Shown: positions 8,353 to 17,976, counted from the first letter of the stretch. The stretch: DNA of 64,000 nucleotides from Streptomyces sp. NBC_01268 (GCF_036240795.1 NZ_CP108454.1:6012001-6076000); one strand, 5' to 3'. Notes: generated by a model from the sequence alone, not told the origin. Numbers and translations: made by a program.

Positions 8353-8852
8353 CCCCGGAGCATCGGCCCCAGGGCCGGCAAGGGCCTCGGCCCGGTCACC
8401 GGCAGGAGCCTGGACCGGCCGCCGCGCAGCAGGGCGAGCGGGTCCAGATAGCGGTCGCCGCGCAGCAGGCCCCAGTGCAGGCAGGAGCGTGGGCAGTGCC
8501 CGCCTGGGGCGACCCGGGCCACCACCTCGCCCGGGCGGACGGCGGCGCCGGCCCCGACGAGGGGCTCCACCGGACCGTACGTCGTCCGCAGGGGCGGCAG
8601 GCCGGTGCCCGTGAGGGTGATCGTGAGGACGCCCAGTCCGCCGACCGGGCCCGCGAAGGCGACCGTGCCCGCCGCGGGAGCGAGCACCGGGGTGCCCGGC
8701 GGGGCCGCGAGGTCGACCCCGCGGTGACCGGCCGCGTACGGACCGGGCGGCGGCTCGAAGCCGCGCAGGACCTCGGGGCGGGGCGGTCCGACCGGCCAGA
8801 CCGCCGTGAGCAGGGACAACAAGGGCAGCAGGAACAGCGTGACAGGGCGCAT
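8211..8852 (-). CDS. Secreted M23 family metallopeptidase (LytM-like)
   Basis: The 213-residue exported protein has one M23 domain, a family that cuts peptidoglycan cross-links. The N-terminus [19 protein letters not shown] is a signal peptide or anchor. Zinc ligands HRGVD (His and Asp) and the final LHWGLLRGD are visible. The residue that is His in the classic HxH motif is Cys here (CLH), as I recall from many actinobacterial relatives, so catalysis should not be assumed. ATG 8852 is chosen because the hydrophobic segment follows at once. The 3' end runs antisense into the TetR gene for 142 bases, and the last 50 residues are low-complexity, which fits an extension into the neighbour. Confidence 0.85.
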   Translation of the reverse strand: MRPVTLFLLPLLSLLTAVWPVGPPRPEVLRGFEPPPGPYAAGHRGVDLAAPPGTPVLAPAAGTVAFAGPVGGLGVLTITLTGTGLPPLRTTYGPVEPLVGAGAAVRPGEVVARVAPGGHCPRSCLHWGLLRGDRYLDPLALLRGGRSRLLPVTGPRPLPALGPMLRGQAPRTPPRAMETAASAMTAGSSAAPSSIRRTAASTTPWRSIASRRG

Positions 8853-8958
8853 GGCAGCAGGCTGCCCGGTCCGTCGGCGCCGCCACCGCGACGGCCCGGA
8901 TCTGTGGACGACCGAGCGGTTGTGGACAGCGCCGTCACCCGCCGCCTCCGGGTTCCCG

Positions 8959-8964
8959 TACACT
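8959..8964 (+). promoter_or_regulatory. Possible minus-10 for rpsB with a long leader
   Basis: TACACT lies 143 bases before the rpsB start in the divergent gap between the M23 gene and rpsB. No good minus-35 is seen 16-19 bases upstream. Downstream the leader contains a small stem GACCCG/CGGGTC (about 8984-9001). The long leader would suit autoregulation by S2, which is known in other bacteria, but this is inference. Confidence 0.35.
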
Positions 8965-9106
8965 TTCCATGGCGACCCGGGTCACCGGGTCGACTTCGCA
9001 CGCCCCGCCATCGGTCTCCGTGACGGGTGGCAGCGCCTTTCGGTCCTTCGTGGCACGGCGCGCCGGGGCGTCAGGAATACAACCGAGAACCCAAGGAGAT
9101 ACGGCC

Positions 9107-10021
9107 ATGGCCGTCGTCACGATGCGGGAGCTGCTGGAGAGCGGCGTCCACTTCGGTCACCAGACCCGTCGCTGGAACCCGAAGATGAAGCGCTTCATCT
9201 TCACCGAGCGCAACGGCATCTACATCATCGACCTGCTCCAGTCGCTGTCGTACATCGACCGCGCCTACGAGTTCGTCAAGGAGACCGTCGCGCACGGCGG
9301 CTCCATCATGTTCGTCGGTACGAAGAAGCAGGCCCAGGAGGCCATCGCCGAGCAGGCGACGCGCGTCGGCATGCCGTACGTCAACCAGCGCTGGCTGGGT
9401 GGCATGCTCACCAACTTCTCCACCGTCTACAAGCGTCTGCAGCGCCTCAAGGAGCTCGAGCAGATCGACTTCGAGGATGTGGCCGCCTCGGGCCTCACCA
9501 AGAAGGAGCTCCTGGTCCTCTCCCGCGAGAAGGCCAAGCTGGAGAAGACCCTCGGTGGTATCCGCGAGATGCAGAAGGTGCCGAGCGCCGTCTGGATCGT
9601 CGACACCAAGAAGGAGCACATCGCCGTCGGTGAGGCGCGCAAGCTCCACATCCCGGTCGTCGCGATCCTCGACACCAACTGTGACCCCGACGAGGTCGAC
9701 TACAAGATCCCGGGCAACGACGACGCGATCCGCTCCGTCACCCTGCTCACCCGCGTGATCGCCGACGCCGTCGCCGAGGGCCTCATCGCCCGCTCCGGCG
9801 CCGCGACCGGCGACTCGAAGCCGGGCGAGAAGGCCGCCGGCGAGCCCCTCGCCGAGTGGGAGCGCGACCTGCTCACGGGTGAGAAGAAGGCCGACGAGGC
9901 CGAGGTCCAGACCTCCGCCGAGACCGAGAAGGTCGCGGACGCCGAGGCTGCCGACGCCGCCGCCGAGGTCGTTGCCGAGGTCGTCGCCGAGGCTCCGGCC
10001 GCGGACGCCGAGCAGGCCTGA
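9107..10021 (+). CDS. rpsB: 30S ribosomal protein S2
   Basis: S2 binds the small ribosomal subunit near the anti-Shine-Dalgarno region. The family start [32 protein letters not shown] and the segment [11 protein letters not shown] are unmistakable. At 304 residues it is longer than the E. coli protein because of an Ala/Glu/Asp-rich tail after about residue 240, usual in Streptomyces. AAGGAGAT eight bases upstream fixes ATG 9107. It is followed by a strong hairpin and then tsf. Confidence 0.98.
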   Translation: MAVVTMRELLESGVHFGHQTRRWNPKMKRFIFTERNGIYIIDLLQSLSYIDRAYEFVKETVAHGGSIMFVGTKKQAQEAIAEQATRVGMPYVNQRWLGGMLTNFSTVYKRLQRLKELEQIDFEDVAASGLTKKELLVLSREKAKLEKTLGGIREMQKVPSAVWIVDTKKEHIAVGEARKLHIPVVAILDTNCDPDEVDYKIPGNDDAIRSVTLLTRVIADAVAEGLIARSGAATGDSKPGEKAAGEPLAEWERDLLTGEKKADEAEVQTSAETEKVADAEAADAAAEVVAEVVAEAPAADAEQA

Positions 10022-10052
10022 CCCTTCAGGACCCTGAGGACCTTCGGGTGAA

Positions 10053-10083
10053 GACGGCGGGGGCCCACGAAGCCCCCGCCGTC
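10053..10083 (+). terminator. Strong hairpin between rpsB and tsf
   Basis: A perfect 12-bp stem (GACGGCGGGGGC paired with GCCCCCGCCGTC) encloses a 7-base loop, 31 bases after rpsB. It has no T-run, only C-rich sequence, which is common for Streptomyces terminators. It probably reduces read-through so that S2 and EF-Ts levels differ. Confidence 0.7.
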
Positions 10084-10132
10084 CCCCCGTGGACCCGCCC
10101 GATCTTTCAGACTTCGAGAGAGAAACAGACTC

Positions 10133-10969
10133 ATGGCGAACTACACCGCCGCTGACGTCAAGAAGCTCCGCGAGCTCACCGGCGCCGGCATGATGGACTG
10201 CAAGAAGGCCCTGGACGAGGCCGACGGCGATGTCGACAAGGCCGTCGAGGCCCTGCGCATCAAGGGCCAGAAGGGTGTCGCCAAGCGTGAGGGCCGCTCC
10301 GCCGAGAACGGCGCCGTGGTCTCCCTCATCGCGGACGACAACACCGCCGGCACGATCGTCGAGCTGAAGTGCGAGACGGACTTCGTCGCCAAGGGTGACA
10401 AGTTCCTCGCCGTCGCCAACGCGCTGGCCGCGCACGTCGCCGCCACCGCCCCGGCCGACATCGAGGCGCTGCTCGCCTCCGAGATCGAGGCCGGCAAGAC
10501 CGTCCAGGCGTTCGTGGACGAGGCCAACGCCAACCTCGGCGAGAAGATCGTCCTCGACCGCTTCGCGCAGTTCGCCGACGGCTACGTCTCCGCGTACATG
10601 CACCGCACCATGCCCGACCTGCCGCCGCAGATCGGTGTCCTGGTCGAGCTGGACAAGGAGAACGCCGAGGTCGCGAAGGGTGTCGCGCAGCACATCGCCG
10701 CGTTCGCCCCGAAGTACCTGACCAAGGAAGAGATCCCGGCCGACGTCGTCGAGTCCGAGCGTCGCATCGCCGAGGAGACCACCCGCGCCGAGGGCAAGCC
10801 CGAGGCCGCGATCGCCAAGATCGTCGAGGGTCGCCTCAACGGCTTCTTCAAGGACGCCACGCTGCTCGGTCAGCCGTACGCCCTTGACAACAAGAAGTCC
10901 GTCCAGAAGGTCCTGGACGAGGCCGGTGTCACCCTGAAGCGCTTCGCCCGCATCAAGGTCGGCATCTGA
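10133..10969 (+). CDS. tsf: Elongation factor Ts
   Basis: EF-Ts is the nucleotide exchange factor that recycles EF-Tu-GDP to EF-Tu-GTP. The N-terminal domain carries the signature LRELTGAGMMDCKKALDEADGD and the core has ELKCETDFVAKGDKF. The length of 278 residues is normal for actinobacteria. ATG 10133 follows a modest GAGAGAG purine stretch. It lies in the conserved order rpsB-tsf-pyrH-frr. Confidence 0.98.
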   Translation: MANYTAADVKKLRELTGAGMMDCKKALDEADGDVDKAVEALRIKGQKGVAKREGRSAENGAVVSLIADDNTAGTIVELKCETDFVAKGDKFLAVANALAAHVAATAPADIEALLASEIEAGKTVQAFVDEANANLGEKIVLDRFAQFADGYVSAYMHRTMPDLPPQIGVLVELDKENAEVAKGVAQHIAAFAPKYLTKEEIPADVVESERRIAEETTRAEGKPEAAIAKIVEGRLNGFFKDATLLGQPYALDNKKSVQKVLDEAGVTLKRFARIKVGI

Positions 10970-11050
10970 GTCCGTCAGCAACGGACACCGGACCCCGGTA
11001 GGGTCTGAGGCAGCCGCCCGCGTTCGCGTCGGACGGCCGCAGATCTGACG

Positions 11051-11102
11051 AGGAGGCCATTGCCGTACGGGAAGCCGCAAGGACCCCAGGCAATGGCCTT
11101 CT
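11051..11102 (+). other. Long hairpin in the tsf-pyrH gap
   Basis: AGGCCATTGCC (11054-11064) pairs perfectly with GGCAATGGCCT (11089-11099), and the pairing extends to 14 pairs with a G-U at 11053/11100. The loop is 24 bases and the 3' arm ends in CTTCTT. The 5' arm contains AGGAGG, a Shine-Dalgarno look-alike. It could terminate tsf transcripts or fold in the pyrH leader; it ends 12 bases before the true pyrH ribosome-binding site. Confidence 0.7.
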
Positions 11103-11126
11103 TCGTATGTGCACGAGGAGACCTCC

Positions 11127-11888
11127 ATGAATAGCGCCGCACAGGGCGACGACAACAACGGCAAGAAGACCGGCCGCTACATGCTGAAGCTGTCCGGAGA
11201 AGCCTTCTCCGGAGGCACCGGGCTGGGGGTCGACCCGGACGTCGTGCACGCCATCGCGCGCGAGATCGCCGCCGTGGTCCGTGACGGCGCGGAGATCGCG
11301 ATCGTGATCGGCGGAGGCAACTTCTTCCGCGGCGCCGAGCTCCAGCAGCGCGGCATGGACCGGGCCCGCTCGGACTACATGGGCATGCTCGGCACCGTGA
11401 TGAACTGCCTCGCCCTCCAGGACTTCCTGGAGAAGGAGGGCATCGACTCCCGCGTCCAGACCGCCATCACCATGGGCCAGGTCGCGGAGCCGTACATCCC
11501 GCTGCGCGCCGTGCGCCACCTGGAGAAGGGCCGCGTCGTCATCTTCGGCGCCGGCATGGGCATGCCGTACTTCTCCACCGACACCACCGCCGCGCAGCGC
11601 GCGCTGGAGATCGACGCCGAGGCCCTGCTCATGGGCAAGAACGGTGTCGACGGGGTCTACGACTCCGACCCGAAGGCCAACCCGGACGCGGTCAAGTTCG
11701 ACGCTCTGGAGTACGGCGAGGTGCTCTCCCGCGACCTCAAGGTCGCCGACGCCACCGCCATCACGCTGTGCCGGGACAACAACCTCCCGATCCTCGTCTT
11801 CGAACTGCTCGCCGCGGGCAATATCGCGCGCGCGGTGAAGGGTGAGAAGATCGGCACTCTCGTGAGCGACCAGGGCACCCGGGCCTGA
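11127..11888 (+). CDS. pyrH: UMP kinase
   Basis: It phosphorylates UMP to UDP in pyrimidine synthesis and belongs to the amino acid kinase fold, unlike eukaryotic UMP kinases. Motifs seen are [12 protein letters not shown] at the N-terminus, the glycine loop [10 protein letters not shown], and [14 protein letters not shown] in the nucleotide region. The 253-residue length is normal. ATG 11127 is favoured over GTG 11109 because GAGGAG (11115-11120) lies six bases before it. The gene follows a strong hairpin, so it may have its own regulation. Confidence 0.97.
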   Translation: MNSAAQGDDNNGKKTGRYMLKLSGEAFSGGTGLGVDPDVVHAIAREIAAVVRDGAEIAIVIGGGNFFRGAELQQRGMDRARSDYMGMLGTVMNCLALQDFLEKEGIDSRVQTAITMGQVAEPYIPLRAVRHLEKGRVVIFGAGMGMPYFSTDTTAAQRALEIDAEALLMGKNGVDGVYDSDPKANPDAVKFDALEYGEVLSRDLKVADATAITLCRDNNLPILVFELLAAGNIARAVKGEKIGTLVSDQGTRA

Positions 11889-11982
11889 CCCGAACCGGGA
11901 ACCGCCCCGCGAGGGGATGGACAGAGCCCTGCCGGTCGTACAGCCGTGCAGGACACAACGCGACGACACGCAGGAGCAAGTG

Positions 11983-12540
11983 GTGATCGAAGAGACCCTC
12001 CTCGAGGCCGAGGAGAAGATGGAGAAGGCGGTCGTGGTCGCCAAGGAGGACTTCGCCGCGATCCGCACCGGCCGTGCGCACCCGGCGATGTTCAACAAGA
12101 TCGTGGCCGACTACTACGGCGCCATCACCCCCATCAACCAGCTGGCGTCGTTCTCGGTGCCGGAGCCGCGCATGGCCGTGGTGACCCCGTTCGACAAGAG
12201 CGCGCTGCGCAACATCGAGCAGGCCATCCGCGACTCGGACCTGGGCGTCAACCCCAGCAACGACGGCAACATCATCCGTGTGACGTTCCCCGAGCTGACC
12301 GAGGAGCGCCGCCGCGAGTACGTCAAGGTCGCGAAGACCAAGGCCGAGGACTCGAAGGTCTCCATCCGCTCCGTGCGCCGCAAGGCCAAGGACGCCCTCG
12401 ACAAGCTGGTCAAGGACAAGGAGGCCGGCGAGGACGAGGTGCGCCGCGCCGAGAAGGAGCTCGACGACACCACCGCGAAGTACGTCGCGCAGGTGGACGA
12501 GCTGCTGAAGCACAAGGAAGCCGAGCTCCTCGAGGTCTGA
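11983..12540 (+). CDS. frr: Ribosome recycling factor
   Basis: RRF splits post-termination ribosomes together with EF-G. The 185-residue protein shows the family pattern: [32 protein letters not shown], then the long helical hairpin with [21 protein letters not shown] 11983 is chosen because AGGAG lies six bases upstream and gives the standard N-terminus (V)[12 protein letters not shown]. The stop shares one base with the cdsA start, so the two are coupled. Confidence 0.97.
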   Translation: MIEETLLEAEEKMEKAVVVAKEDFAAIRTGRAHPAMFNKIVADYYGAITPINQLASFSVPEPRMAVVTPFDKSALRNIEQAIRDSDLGVNPSNDGNIIRVTFPELTEERRREYVKVAKTKAEDSKVSIRSVRRKAKDALDKLVKDKEAGEDEVRRAEKELDDTTAKYVAQVDELLKHKEAELLEV

Positions 12541-13652
12541 TGAACGACTCTTCCTGGGGGGCCCCGGCCGGAACCGGCTTCGGGGGACCCGACCAGGGCC
12601 CCGCCCCGGCGGGTCCCGCCTACGAAGGGCGGCAGGCGGCGCAGACTCGGCCCATGCCCATCGTGTCCGACGACGTTCCCGCCGGCGACAACCAGGACGA
12701 TCACGACCGGGGGGCCGCCCAGCAGGGCGGTCCCCCGTTCCGTGACGAGACGCCGCACGAGCACCCGCAGGAGCCCATGTCCAGCCCGTCCCAGCCCACC
12801 CCCGCGCCTTCGCCCCGGCAGCAGCCGCGGCAGAAGAAGAGCGCGGGCCGTGACCTGGGCGCGGCCATAGGGGTCGGCCTCGGCCTCGGTGCCGTCATCA
12901 TCGCGTCGCTGTTCATCTGGAAGCCCGTGTTCGTCGGCGTCATAACGGTCGCCGTGGTGGTCGGACTGTGGGAGCTCACCTCCCGCCTGCAGGAGCGCAA
13001 GGGCATCAAGGCCCCGCTGGTCCCGCTCGCGGTCGGCGGCGCGGCCATGGTCGTCGCCGGGTACGTGCGGGGTGCCGAGGGCGCCTGGGTCGCGATGGCC
13101 CTGACCGCGCTCGCCGTGCTGGTGTGGCGGATGACGGAAGCTCCCGAGGGCTATCTGAAGGACGTTACGGCGGGCGTCTTCGCCGCGTTCTACGTGCCGT
13201 TCCTCGCGACCTTCGTGGCGATGCTGCTGACCGCCGACGACGGCCCGCAGCGGGTGCTGACCTTCCTGATCCTCACGGTGGTCAGCGACACCGGCGCCTA
13301 CGCCGTCGGCTGGCGCTTCGGCAAGCACAAGCTGGCCCCGCGCATCAGCCCCGGCAAGACCCGCGAGGGCCTGCTCGGCGCGGTGACCTTCGCGATGGCG
13401 GCCGGCGCGCTGTGCATGCAGTTCATGATCGACGACGGCACCTGGTGGCAGGGCCTGGTCCTCGGCCTCGCGGTCGCCGCCAGCGCGACCCTGGGCGACC
13501 TGGGCGAGTCGATGATCAAGCGCGACCTCGGCATCAAGGACATGGGCACGCTGCTGCCCGGCCACGGCGGCATCATGGACCGACTGGACTCCCTGCTGCC
13601 GACGGCGCCGGTGGTCTGGCTGCTCCTGGTGCTGTTCGTGGGCAGCGGCTGA
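12540..13652 (+). CDS. cdsA: Phosphatidate cytidylyltransferase (CDP-DAG synthase)
   Basis: It makes CDP-diacylglycerol from CTP and phosphatidic acid, the branch point for phospholipid synthesis, in the membrane. The C-terminal signature is complete: GDLGESMIKRDLGIKD followed by LLPGHGGIMDRLDS. Several membrane segments fill residues 105-300. The first 100 residues are Pro/Gln/Gly-rich and probably disordered, an actinobacterial addition to the core enzyme. ATG 12540 overlaps the frr stop by one base. Confidence 0.95.
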   Translation: MNDSSWGAPAGTGFGGPDQGPAPAGPAYEGRQAAQTRPMPIVSDDVPAGDNQDDHDRGAAQQGGPPFRDETPHEHPQEPMSSPSQPTPAPSPRQQPRQKKSAGRDLGAAIGVGLGLGAVIIASLFIWKPVFVGVITVAVVVGLWELTSRLQERKGIKAPLVPLAVGGAAMVVAGYVRGAEGAWVAMALTALAVLVWRMTEAPEGYLKDVTAGVFAAFYVPFLATFVAMLLTADDGPQRVLTFLILTVVSDTGAYAVGWRFGKHKLAPRISPGKTREGLLGAVTFAMAAGALCMQFMIDDGTWWQGLVLGLAVAASATLGDLGESMIKRDLGIKDMGTLLPGHGGIMDRLDSLLPTAPVVWLLLVLFVGSG

Positions 13653-13678
13653 CGGCCGCCGCCCCCGCGCTCCTGTTA

Positions 13679-13715
13679 CGAAGGGCTCGCCGCCTCCTGG
13701 GCAGCGGGCCCTTCG
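13679..13715 (+). terminator. Weak hairpin after cdsA
   Basis: An 8-bp stem (CGAAGGGC/GCCCTTCG) has a 21-base loop. It lies 27 bases after cdsA and before the MFS gene. The large loop makes this a weak call. Confidence 0.4.
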
Positions 13716-13785
13716 GCATCCGCCGTCCGGGTGAGGTCGGCGCGGCTCGCCGGTCCGGGGAGGACCCCGCGGGCAGGATCCCGCC

Positions 13786-15417
13786 ATGACACCGAAGGCT
13801 CACTCGGCCCGGAAGCCCCCGGGGGCCCTGACCGTCCTGCTGACCCTCGCGTCGGGACAGTTCCTGATGGCGCTCGACAGCTCCGTCATGAACGTGTCCA
13901 TCGCGACCGTGGCCGCAGACGTCGACACCACGGTGACCGGCATCCAGGGCGCCATCACCGCGTACACGCTGGTCATGGCGATGTTCATGATCCCCGGCGG
14001 CAAGGTGGGGGCGCTGATCGGCCGCAAGAAGGCCTTCATGATCGGCTGCTGCATCTACGGCGTCGGCTCGCTCACCACCGCCCTCGCGCCCAGCCTGCCG
14101 GTGCTGCTGATCGGCTGGTCCTTCCTCGAAGGCATCGGAGCGGCGCTCATCATGCCCGCGATCGTGGCCCTGGTGGCCGGCAACTTCCCCACCGAACGGC
14201 GCCCCTACGCGTACGGCGTCGTGGCCGCCGCCGGAGCCGTCGCCATCGCGCTCGGCCCGCTCATCGGCGGCGTCGCCACGACCTACTTCTCCTGGCGCTG
14301 GGTCTTCGCCGGCGAGGTGCTGCTGGTCCTCGTCATCCTCGTGTTCGCCCGCTCCATCGCCGACGCCGTGTCCGAGGAGCGCCCGCGCATCGACCTCGTC
14401 GGCGCGCTGCTGTCCGCCGCCGGGCTCGGGATCTTCGTGTACGGCGTGCTGCGCTCCGACGAGTGGGGCTGGGTCCGGCCCAAGGCCGACGCGCCCGCCT
14501 GGCTCGGCGTGTCCATGGTCGTGTGGACGGGCCTGGCGGGGCTGTTCCTCATCTGGCTCTTCCTGCGCTGGGAGACCCGGCTGGTCAAGCGGGGCAAGGA
14601 GCCCCTCATCGACCCGCACATGCTGCACAACCGGCAGCTCACCGGCGGCCTGACCATGTTCTTCTTCCAGTACCTCGTCCAGATGGGCGTCTTCTTCGTC
14701 GTCCCGCTCTACCTCTCCGTCGCCCTCGGCCTCTCCGCGCTGGCCACCGGCGCGCACATCCTGCCCCTCTCGGTGACCCTGCTGGCCGCCGCGATCCTCA
14801 TCCCGCGCTTCCTCCCGGACGTCTCACCCCGCCGGGTCGTGCGCCTCGGGGTCCTCGCGCTGCTCGCCGGCGCGGTCGTCCTGATGGCGGCCCTCGACGC
14901 CGACGCGGGCGCGGAGATCGTCACCCTCCCCCTGCTCCTGATCGGCCTCGGCATGGGTGCGCTCGCCTCCCAGCTGGGCTCGGTCACCGTCTCCGCCGTC
15001 CCCGACCGGCAGAGCGCGGAGGTCGGCGGCATCCAGAACTCCGTCACCAACCTCGGCGCCTCCATCGGCACCGCCCTGGCCGGCTCGCTCATGATCGCGG
15101 TGCTCACCTCCTCGTTCCTGACCAGCGTGGAGCAGAACCCGGCCATCCCCGCCGACGTCAAGAGCACCGCCTCCGTCGAGCTGGAGAGCGGCGTCCCGTT
15201 CCTCTCCGACGCCCAGCTCACGACCGCCCTCGACGAGGCCGGCGTCAGCCCCGAGGTCGCCGACGCCGCGCTGGAGGTCAACGCCGCCGCCCGCCTCGAC
15301 GGCCTGCGCGCCGCCCTCGCGATCCTGGCCGCGGCCTCCGCCCTGGCCCTCTTCTTCACCTCGTCCATCCCCAGAACCCAGCCAGGCGCACCGGCGCCCC
15401 CACGACCGGACGCCTGA
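13786..15417 (+). CDS. MFS transporter, DHA2 (14-TM) family
   Basis: The 543-residue membrane protein is related to EmrB/QacA-type drug exporters. The early motif [17 protein letters not shown] and motif A-like [17 protein letters not shown] are seen, as is [18 protein letters not shown]. About 14 hydrophobic segments are interrupted by an extracytoplasmic stretch near residues 450-500. The substrate cannot be told. ATG 13786 has AGGA upstream. The stop codon is the first copy of a 9-bp tandem repeat that repeats Asp-Ala-stop six times. Confidence 0.9.
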   Translation: MTPKAHSARKPPGALTVLLTLASGQFLMALDSSVMNVSIATVAADVDTTVTGIQGAITAYTLVMAMFMIPGGKVGALIGRKKAFMIGCCIYGVGSLTTALAPSLPVLLIGWSFLEGIGAALIMPAIVALVAGNFPTERRPYAYGVVAAAGAVAIALGPLIGGVATTYFSWRWVFAGEVLLVLVILVFARSIADAVSEERPRIDLVGALLSAAGLGIFVYGVLRSDEWGWVRPKADAPAWLGVSMVVWTGLAGLFLIWLFLRWETRLVKRGKEPLIDPHMLHNRQLTGGLTMFFFQYLVQMGVFFVVPLYLSVALGLSALATGAHILPLSVTLLAAAILIPRFLPDVSPRRVVRLGVLALLAGAVVLMAALDADAGAEIVTLPLLLIGLGMGALASQLGSVTVSAVPDRQSAEVGGIQNSVTNLGASIGTALAGSLMIAVLTSSFLTSVEQNPAIPADVKSTASVELESGVPFLSDAQLTTALDEAGVSPEVADAALEVNAAARLDGLRAALAILAAASALALFFTSSIPRTQPGAPAPPRPDA

Positions 15418-15462
15418 GACGCCTGAGACGCCTGAGACGCCTGAGACACCTGAGATGCCTGA
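15409..15462 (+). repeat. Six tandem copies of a 9-bp unit over a stop codon
   Basis: The unit is GACGCCTGA. Copies 1-4 are identical (15409-15444) and copies 5 and 6 differ by one base each (GACACCTGA, GATGCCTGA). The first copy encodes the last two residues and stop of the MFS protein, and because the unit is 9 bases every copy repeats the stop in frame. Slippage duplication explains it best. Confidence 0.95.
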
Positions 15463-15533
15463 GACGTCGCGGGACCGGCCGGGATCCGCGGGGAACGGGC
15501 GCACCGGTCCGCGTCTGCGACACTGGTAGCACC

Positions 15534-16640
15534 ATGCCCAAGCCCGGAGAACTCACTTTCGTCGCCCCGCGCGGAGCCAAGCAGCCCCCGCGGCACCTCG
15601 CCGACCTCACGCCCGCCGAGCGCAAGGAGGCGGTCGCCGCGATCGGCGAGAAGCCGTTTCGCGCCAAGCAGCTGTCCACGCACTACTTCGCGCGCTACGC
15701 GCACGACCCGGCGGAGTGGACCGACATCCCGGCCGGTTCGCGCGAGAAGCTGGCGGGGGAGCTGCTGCCCGACCTGATGTCGGTGGTGCGGCACATCTCG
15801 TGCGACGACGACACCACCCGCAAGACGCTGTGGCGGCTGCACGACGGCACGCTCGTCGAGTCGGTGCTCATGCGCTACCCGGACCGGGTGACCATGTGCA
15901 TCTCCTCGCAGGCGGGCTGCGGGATGAACTGCCCGTTCTGCGCCACCGGCCAGGCGGGGCTCGACCGCAACCTGTCCACGGCCGAGATCGTGCACCAGAT
16001 CGTCGACGGCATGCGCGCCCTGCGCGACGGCGAGGTCCCCGGCGGGCCGGCCCGGCTGTCCAACATCGTCTTCATGGGCATGGGCGAGCCGCTCGCCAAC
16101 TACAAGCGGGTCGTCGGCGCCGTCCGCCGGCTCACCGACCCCGAGCCGGACGGCCTCGGCCTGTCCCAGCGCGGCATCACCGTCTCCACCGTCGGGCTCG
16201 TCCCGGCGATGCTGCGGTTCGCCGACGAGGGCTTCAAGTGCCGCCTCGCGGTCTCGCTGCACGCCCCCGACGACGAGCTGCGCGACACCCTGGTCCCCGT
16301 GAACACCCGGTGGAAGGTCCGCGAGGTCCTCGACGCCGCCTGGGAGTACGCGGAGAAGTCCGGGCGCCGCGTCTCCATCGAGTACGCCCTGATCCGGGAC
16401 ATCAACGACCAGGCCTGGCGCGGCGACCTCCTCGGCAAGCTGCTCAAGGGCAAGCGGGTGCACGTCAACCTGATCCCGCTGAACCCGACGCCCGGTTCGA
16501 AGTGGACCGCGTCCCGTCCCGAGGACGAGAAGGCGTTCGTCGAGGCCATCGCCCGGCACGGCGTGCCCGTCACCGTCCGCGACACCCGCGGACAGGAGAT
16601 CGACGGTGCCTGTGGACAGCTGGCCGCCGCCGAACGCTGA
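15534..16640 (+). CDS. rlmN: Dual-specificity RNA methyltransferase RlmN
   Basis: This radical SAM enzyme methylates C2 of adenosine 2503 in 23S rRNA and A37 in some tRNAs. The cluster motif CGMNCPFC gives Cys 129, 133 and 136 (C-x3-C-x2-C). Other family motifs are [25 protein letters not shown] and the C-terminal cysteine in DGACGQL used for the methyl relay. The length of 368 is normal. No ribosome-binding site precedes ATG 15534, so the mRNA may be leaderless or nearly so. Confidence 0.95.
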   Translation: MPKPGELTFVAPRGAKQPPRHLADLTPAERKEAVAAIGEKPFRAKQLSTHYFARYAHDPAEWTDIPAGSREKLAGELLPDLMSVVRHISCDDDTTRKTLWRLHDGTLVESVLMRYPDRVTMCISSQAGCGMNCPFCATGQAGLDRNLSTAEIVHQIVDGMRALRDGEVPGGPARLSNIVFMGMGEPLANYKRVVGAVRRLTDPEPDGLGLSQRGITVSTVGLVPAMLRFADEGFKCRLAVSLHAPDDELRDTLVPVNTRWKVREVLDAAWEYAEKSGRRVSIEYALIRDINDQAWRGDLLGKLLKGKRVHVNLIPLNPTPGSKWTASRPEDEKAFVEAIARHGVPVTVRDTRGQEIDGACGQLAAAER

Positions 16641-16677
16641 CCTTGTACCCTGAGCTCGAACACATCTTCATATTCCG

Positions 16678-16772
16678 ACAGGGGAGCGCCACAGCGCTGA
16701 GAGTGCGGTGACCGTCAGACCGCAGACCCTCTGAACCTCGCCCAGGTCATTCTGGGTAGGAAGTTCGGTCGT
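16678..16772 (+). promoter_or_regulatory. TPP riboswitch (THI element)
   Basis: The conserved TPP aptamer blocks are present in order: CAGGGGAGC, CTGAGAGTGCGG, GACCCTCTGAACCT and CATTCTGGGTAGGAAG. It lies between rlmN and thiB in the same direction, so thiamine pyrophosphate would shut down the importer. An AT-rich stretch at 16666-16674 with TTGTAC at 16643-16648 is a possible, non-ideal promoter. Confidence 0.93.
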
Positions 16773-16787
16773 AACTCGAGCTGTTGC

Positions 16788-16825
16788 GCCCTGCCCGCGT
16801 CCGGTTTCCCGGGCGCGGGCGGGGC
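16788..16825 (+). terminator. Hairpin after the TPP aptamer
   Basis: A 12-bp stem (GCCCTGCCCGCG with CGCGGGCGGGGC, one G-U pair) has a 14-base loop and no T-run. It lies between aptamer and gene, where a transcriptional off-switch would be. A second small hairpin CCTGG/CCAGG (16836-16850) touches the thiB ribosome-binding site, so translational control is equally possible. Confidence 0.6.
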
Positions 16826-16861
16826 CGCGTCTCTTCCTGGAGACCCCAGGAGGAAAACCAC

Positions 16862-17953
16862 GTGAACACCAAGAAGGCCGCCGCCGTCGCGATCGTCGCG
16901 GCGCTCGGCGTCACCACCCTCGCCGCCTGCGGCGGCGGGGACGGCGGCAAGGACAAGGCCACCGGCACGCCCGCGCCGAAGACCGTCACGCTCGTCAGCC
17001 ACGACTCCTTCAACGCCTCCAAGGAGGTGCTGGCGGAGTTCACCCGGCAGACCGGTTTCACGGTCAAGGTCCTCAAGAGCGGCGACGCCGGCGAGGCCGT
17101 CAACAAGGAGATCCTGACCAAGGGCTCCCCCCAGGGCGACGTCTTCTTCGGCGTCGACAACACCCTGCTCTCCCGCGCCCTCGACAACGGCATCTTCACG
17201 CCGTACGAGGCGAAGGGCCTGAACCGGATCCCCGCCGCGCTCCAGCTGGACAAGGAGCACCGGGTCACCCCGATCGACTCCGGCGACATCTGCGTCAACT
17301 ACGACAAGCAGTACTTCGCCGGCAAGAAGCTGGCGCCGCCGCAGTCCTTCGACGACCTGGCCAAGCCCGCGTACAAGGACCTCCTCGTCGTCGAGAACCC
17401 CGAGCGCTCCTCCCCGGGCCTCGGCTTCCTCCTCGGCACCGCCGCCGAGTACGGCGACGGAGGCTGGCAGGACTACTGGAAGAAGCTCAAGGCCAACGGC
17501 GTGAAGACCGTCGACAGCTGGGAGCTCGCCTACAACCAGGAGTTCTCCGGCTCCGCCGGCGGCAAGAAGGCCAAGGGCGACCGCCCGCTCGTCGTCTCCT
17601 ACGCCTCCAGCCCGCCGGTCGAGGTGCTCTACTCCGAGCCCCAGCCGAAGGTGGCGCCCACCGGTGTCTCCACCGGCACCTGCTTCCGGCAGACCGAGTT
17701 CGCGGGCCTGCTGAACGGGGCGAAGAACCCCGAGGGCGGCAAGGCGCTGATCGACTTCCTGATCTCCAAGAAGTTCCAGGACGACATGCCGCTCCAGATG
17801 TTCGTCAACCCGGTCACGACCGACGCGACCCTCCCCGAGCTGTTCACCAAGCACGGCGTGGTCGTCGACAAGCCGGAGACCATGGCGCCCGACAAGATCG
17901 CCGCCAACCGTGACCAGTGGATCCAGCAGTGGACCTTGCTCGTCCTGAAGTAG
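16862..17953 (+). CDS. thiB: Thiamine ABC transporter substrate-binding lipoprotein
   Basis: This is the extracellular thiamine (or thiamine phosphate) receptor of an ABC importer. The N-terminus is a lipoprotein signal with lipobox LAAC, followed by a Gly/Lys-rich linker. The mature part resembles ThiB-type binding proteins: VTLVSHDSFNASKEVL, GDVFFGVDNTLLSRAL, and IDSGDICVNYDK. GTG 16862 has AGGAGGAAAA upstream. The TPP riboswitch in front, and a permease and ATPase behind, support the thiamine assignment strongly. Confidence 0.93.
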   Translation: MNTKKAAAVAIVAALGVTTLAACGGGDGGKDKATGTPAPKTVTLVSHDSFNASKEVLAEFTRQTGFTVKVLKSGDAGEAVNKEILTKGSPQGDVFFGVDNTLLSRALDNGIFTPYEAKGLNRIPAALQLDKEHRVTPIDSGDICVNYDKQYFAGKKLAPPQSFDDLAKPAYKDLLVVENPERSSPGLGFLLGTAAEYGDGGWQDYWKKLKANGVKTVDSWELAYNQEFSGSAGGKKAKGDRPLVVSYASSPPVEVLYSEPQPKVAPTGVSTGTCFRQTEFAGLLNGAKNPEGGKALIDFLISKKFQDDMPLQMFVNPVTTDATLPELFTKHGVVVDKPETMAPDKIAANRDQWIQQWTLLVLK

Positions 17954-17976
17954 CCCGCCCGGGCCGTACGGGGAAC

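Noticed and set aside
8853..9106. A full promoter for rpsB
   Set aside because: Only a minus-10-like TACACT is convincing; no minus-35 at proper distance was found, so only a weak element is listed.
9071..11164. A 697-codon minus-strand frame across rpsB and tsf
   Set aside because: Leu/Gly/Asp-rich low-complexity shadow crossing two well-identified genes and their gap.
15409..15462. Short tandem repeat considered as a CRISPR array
   Set aside because: Units are 9 bases without spacers and no cas gene is present.
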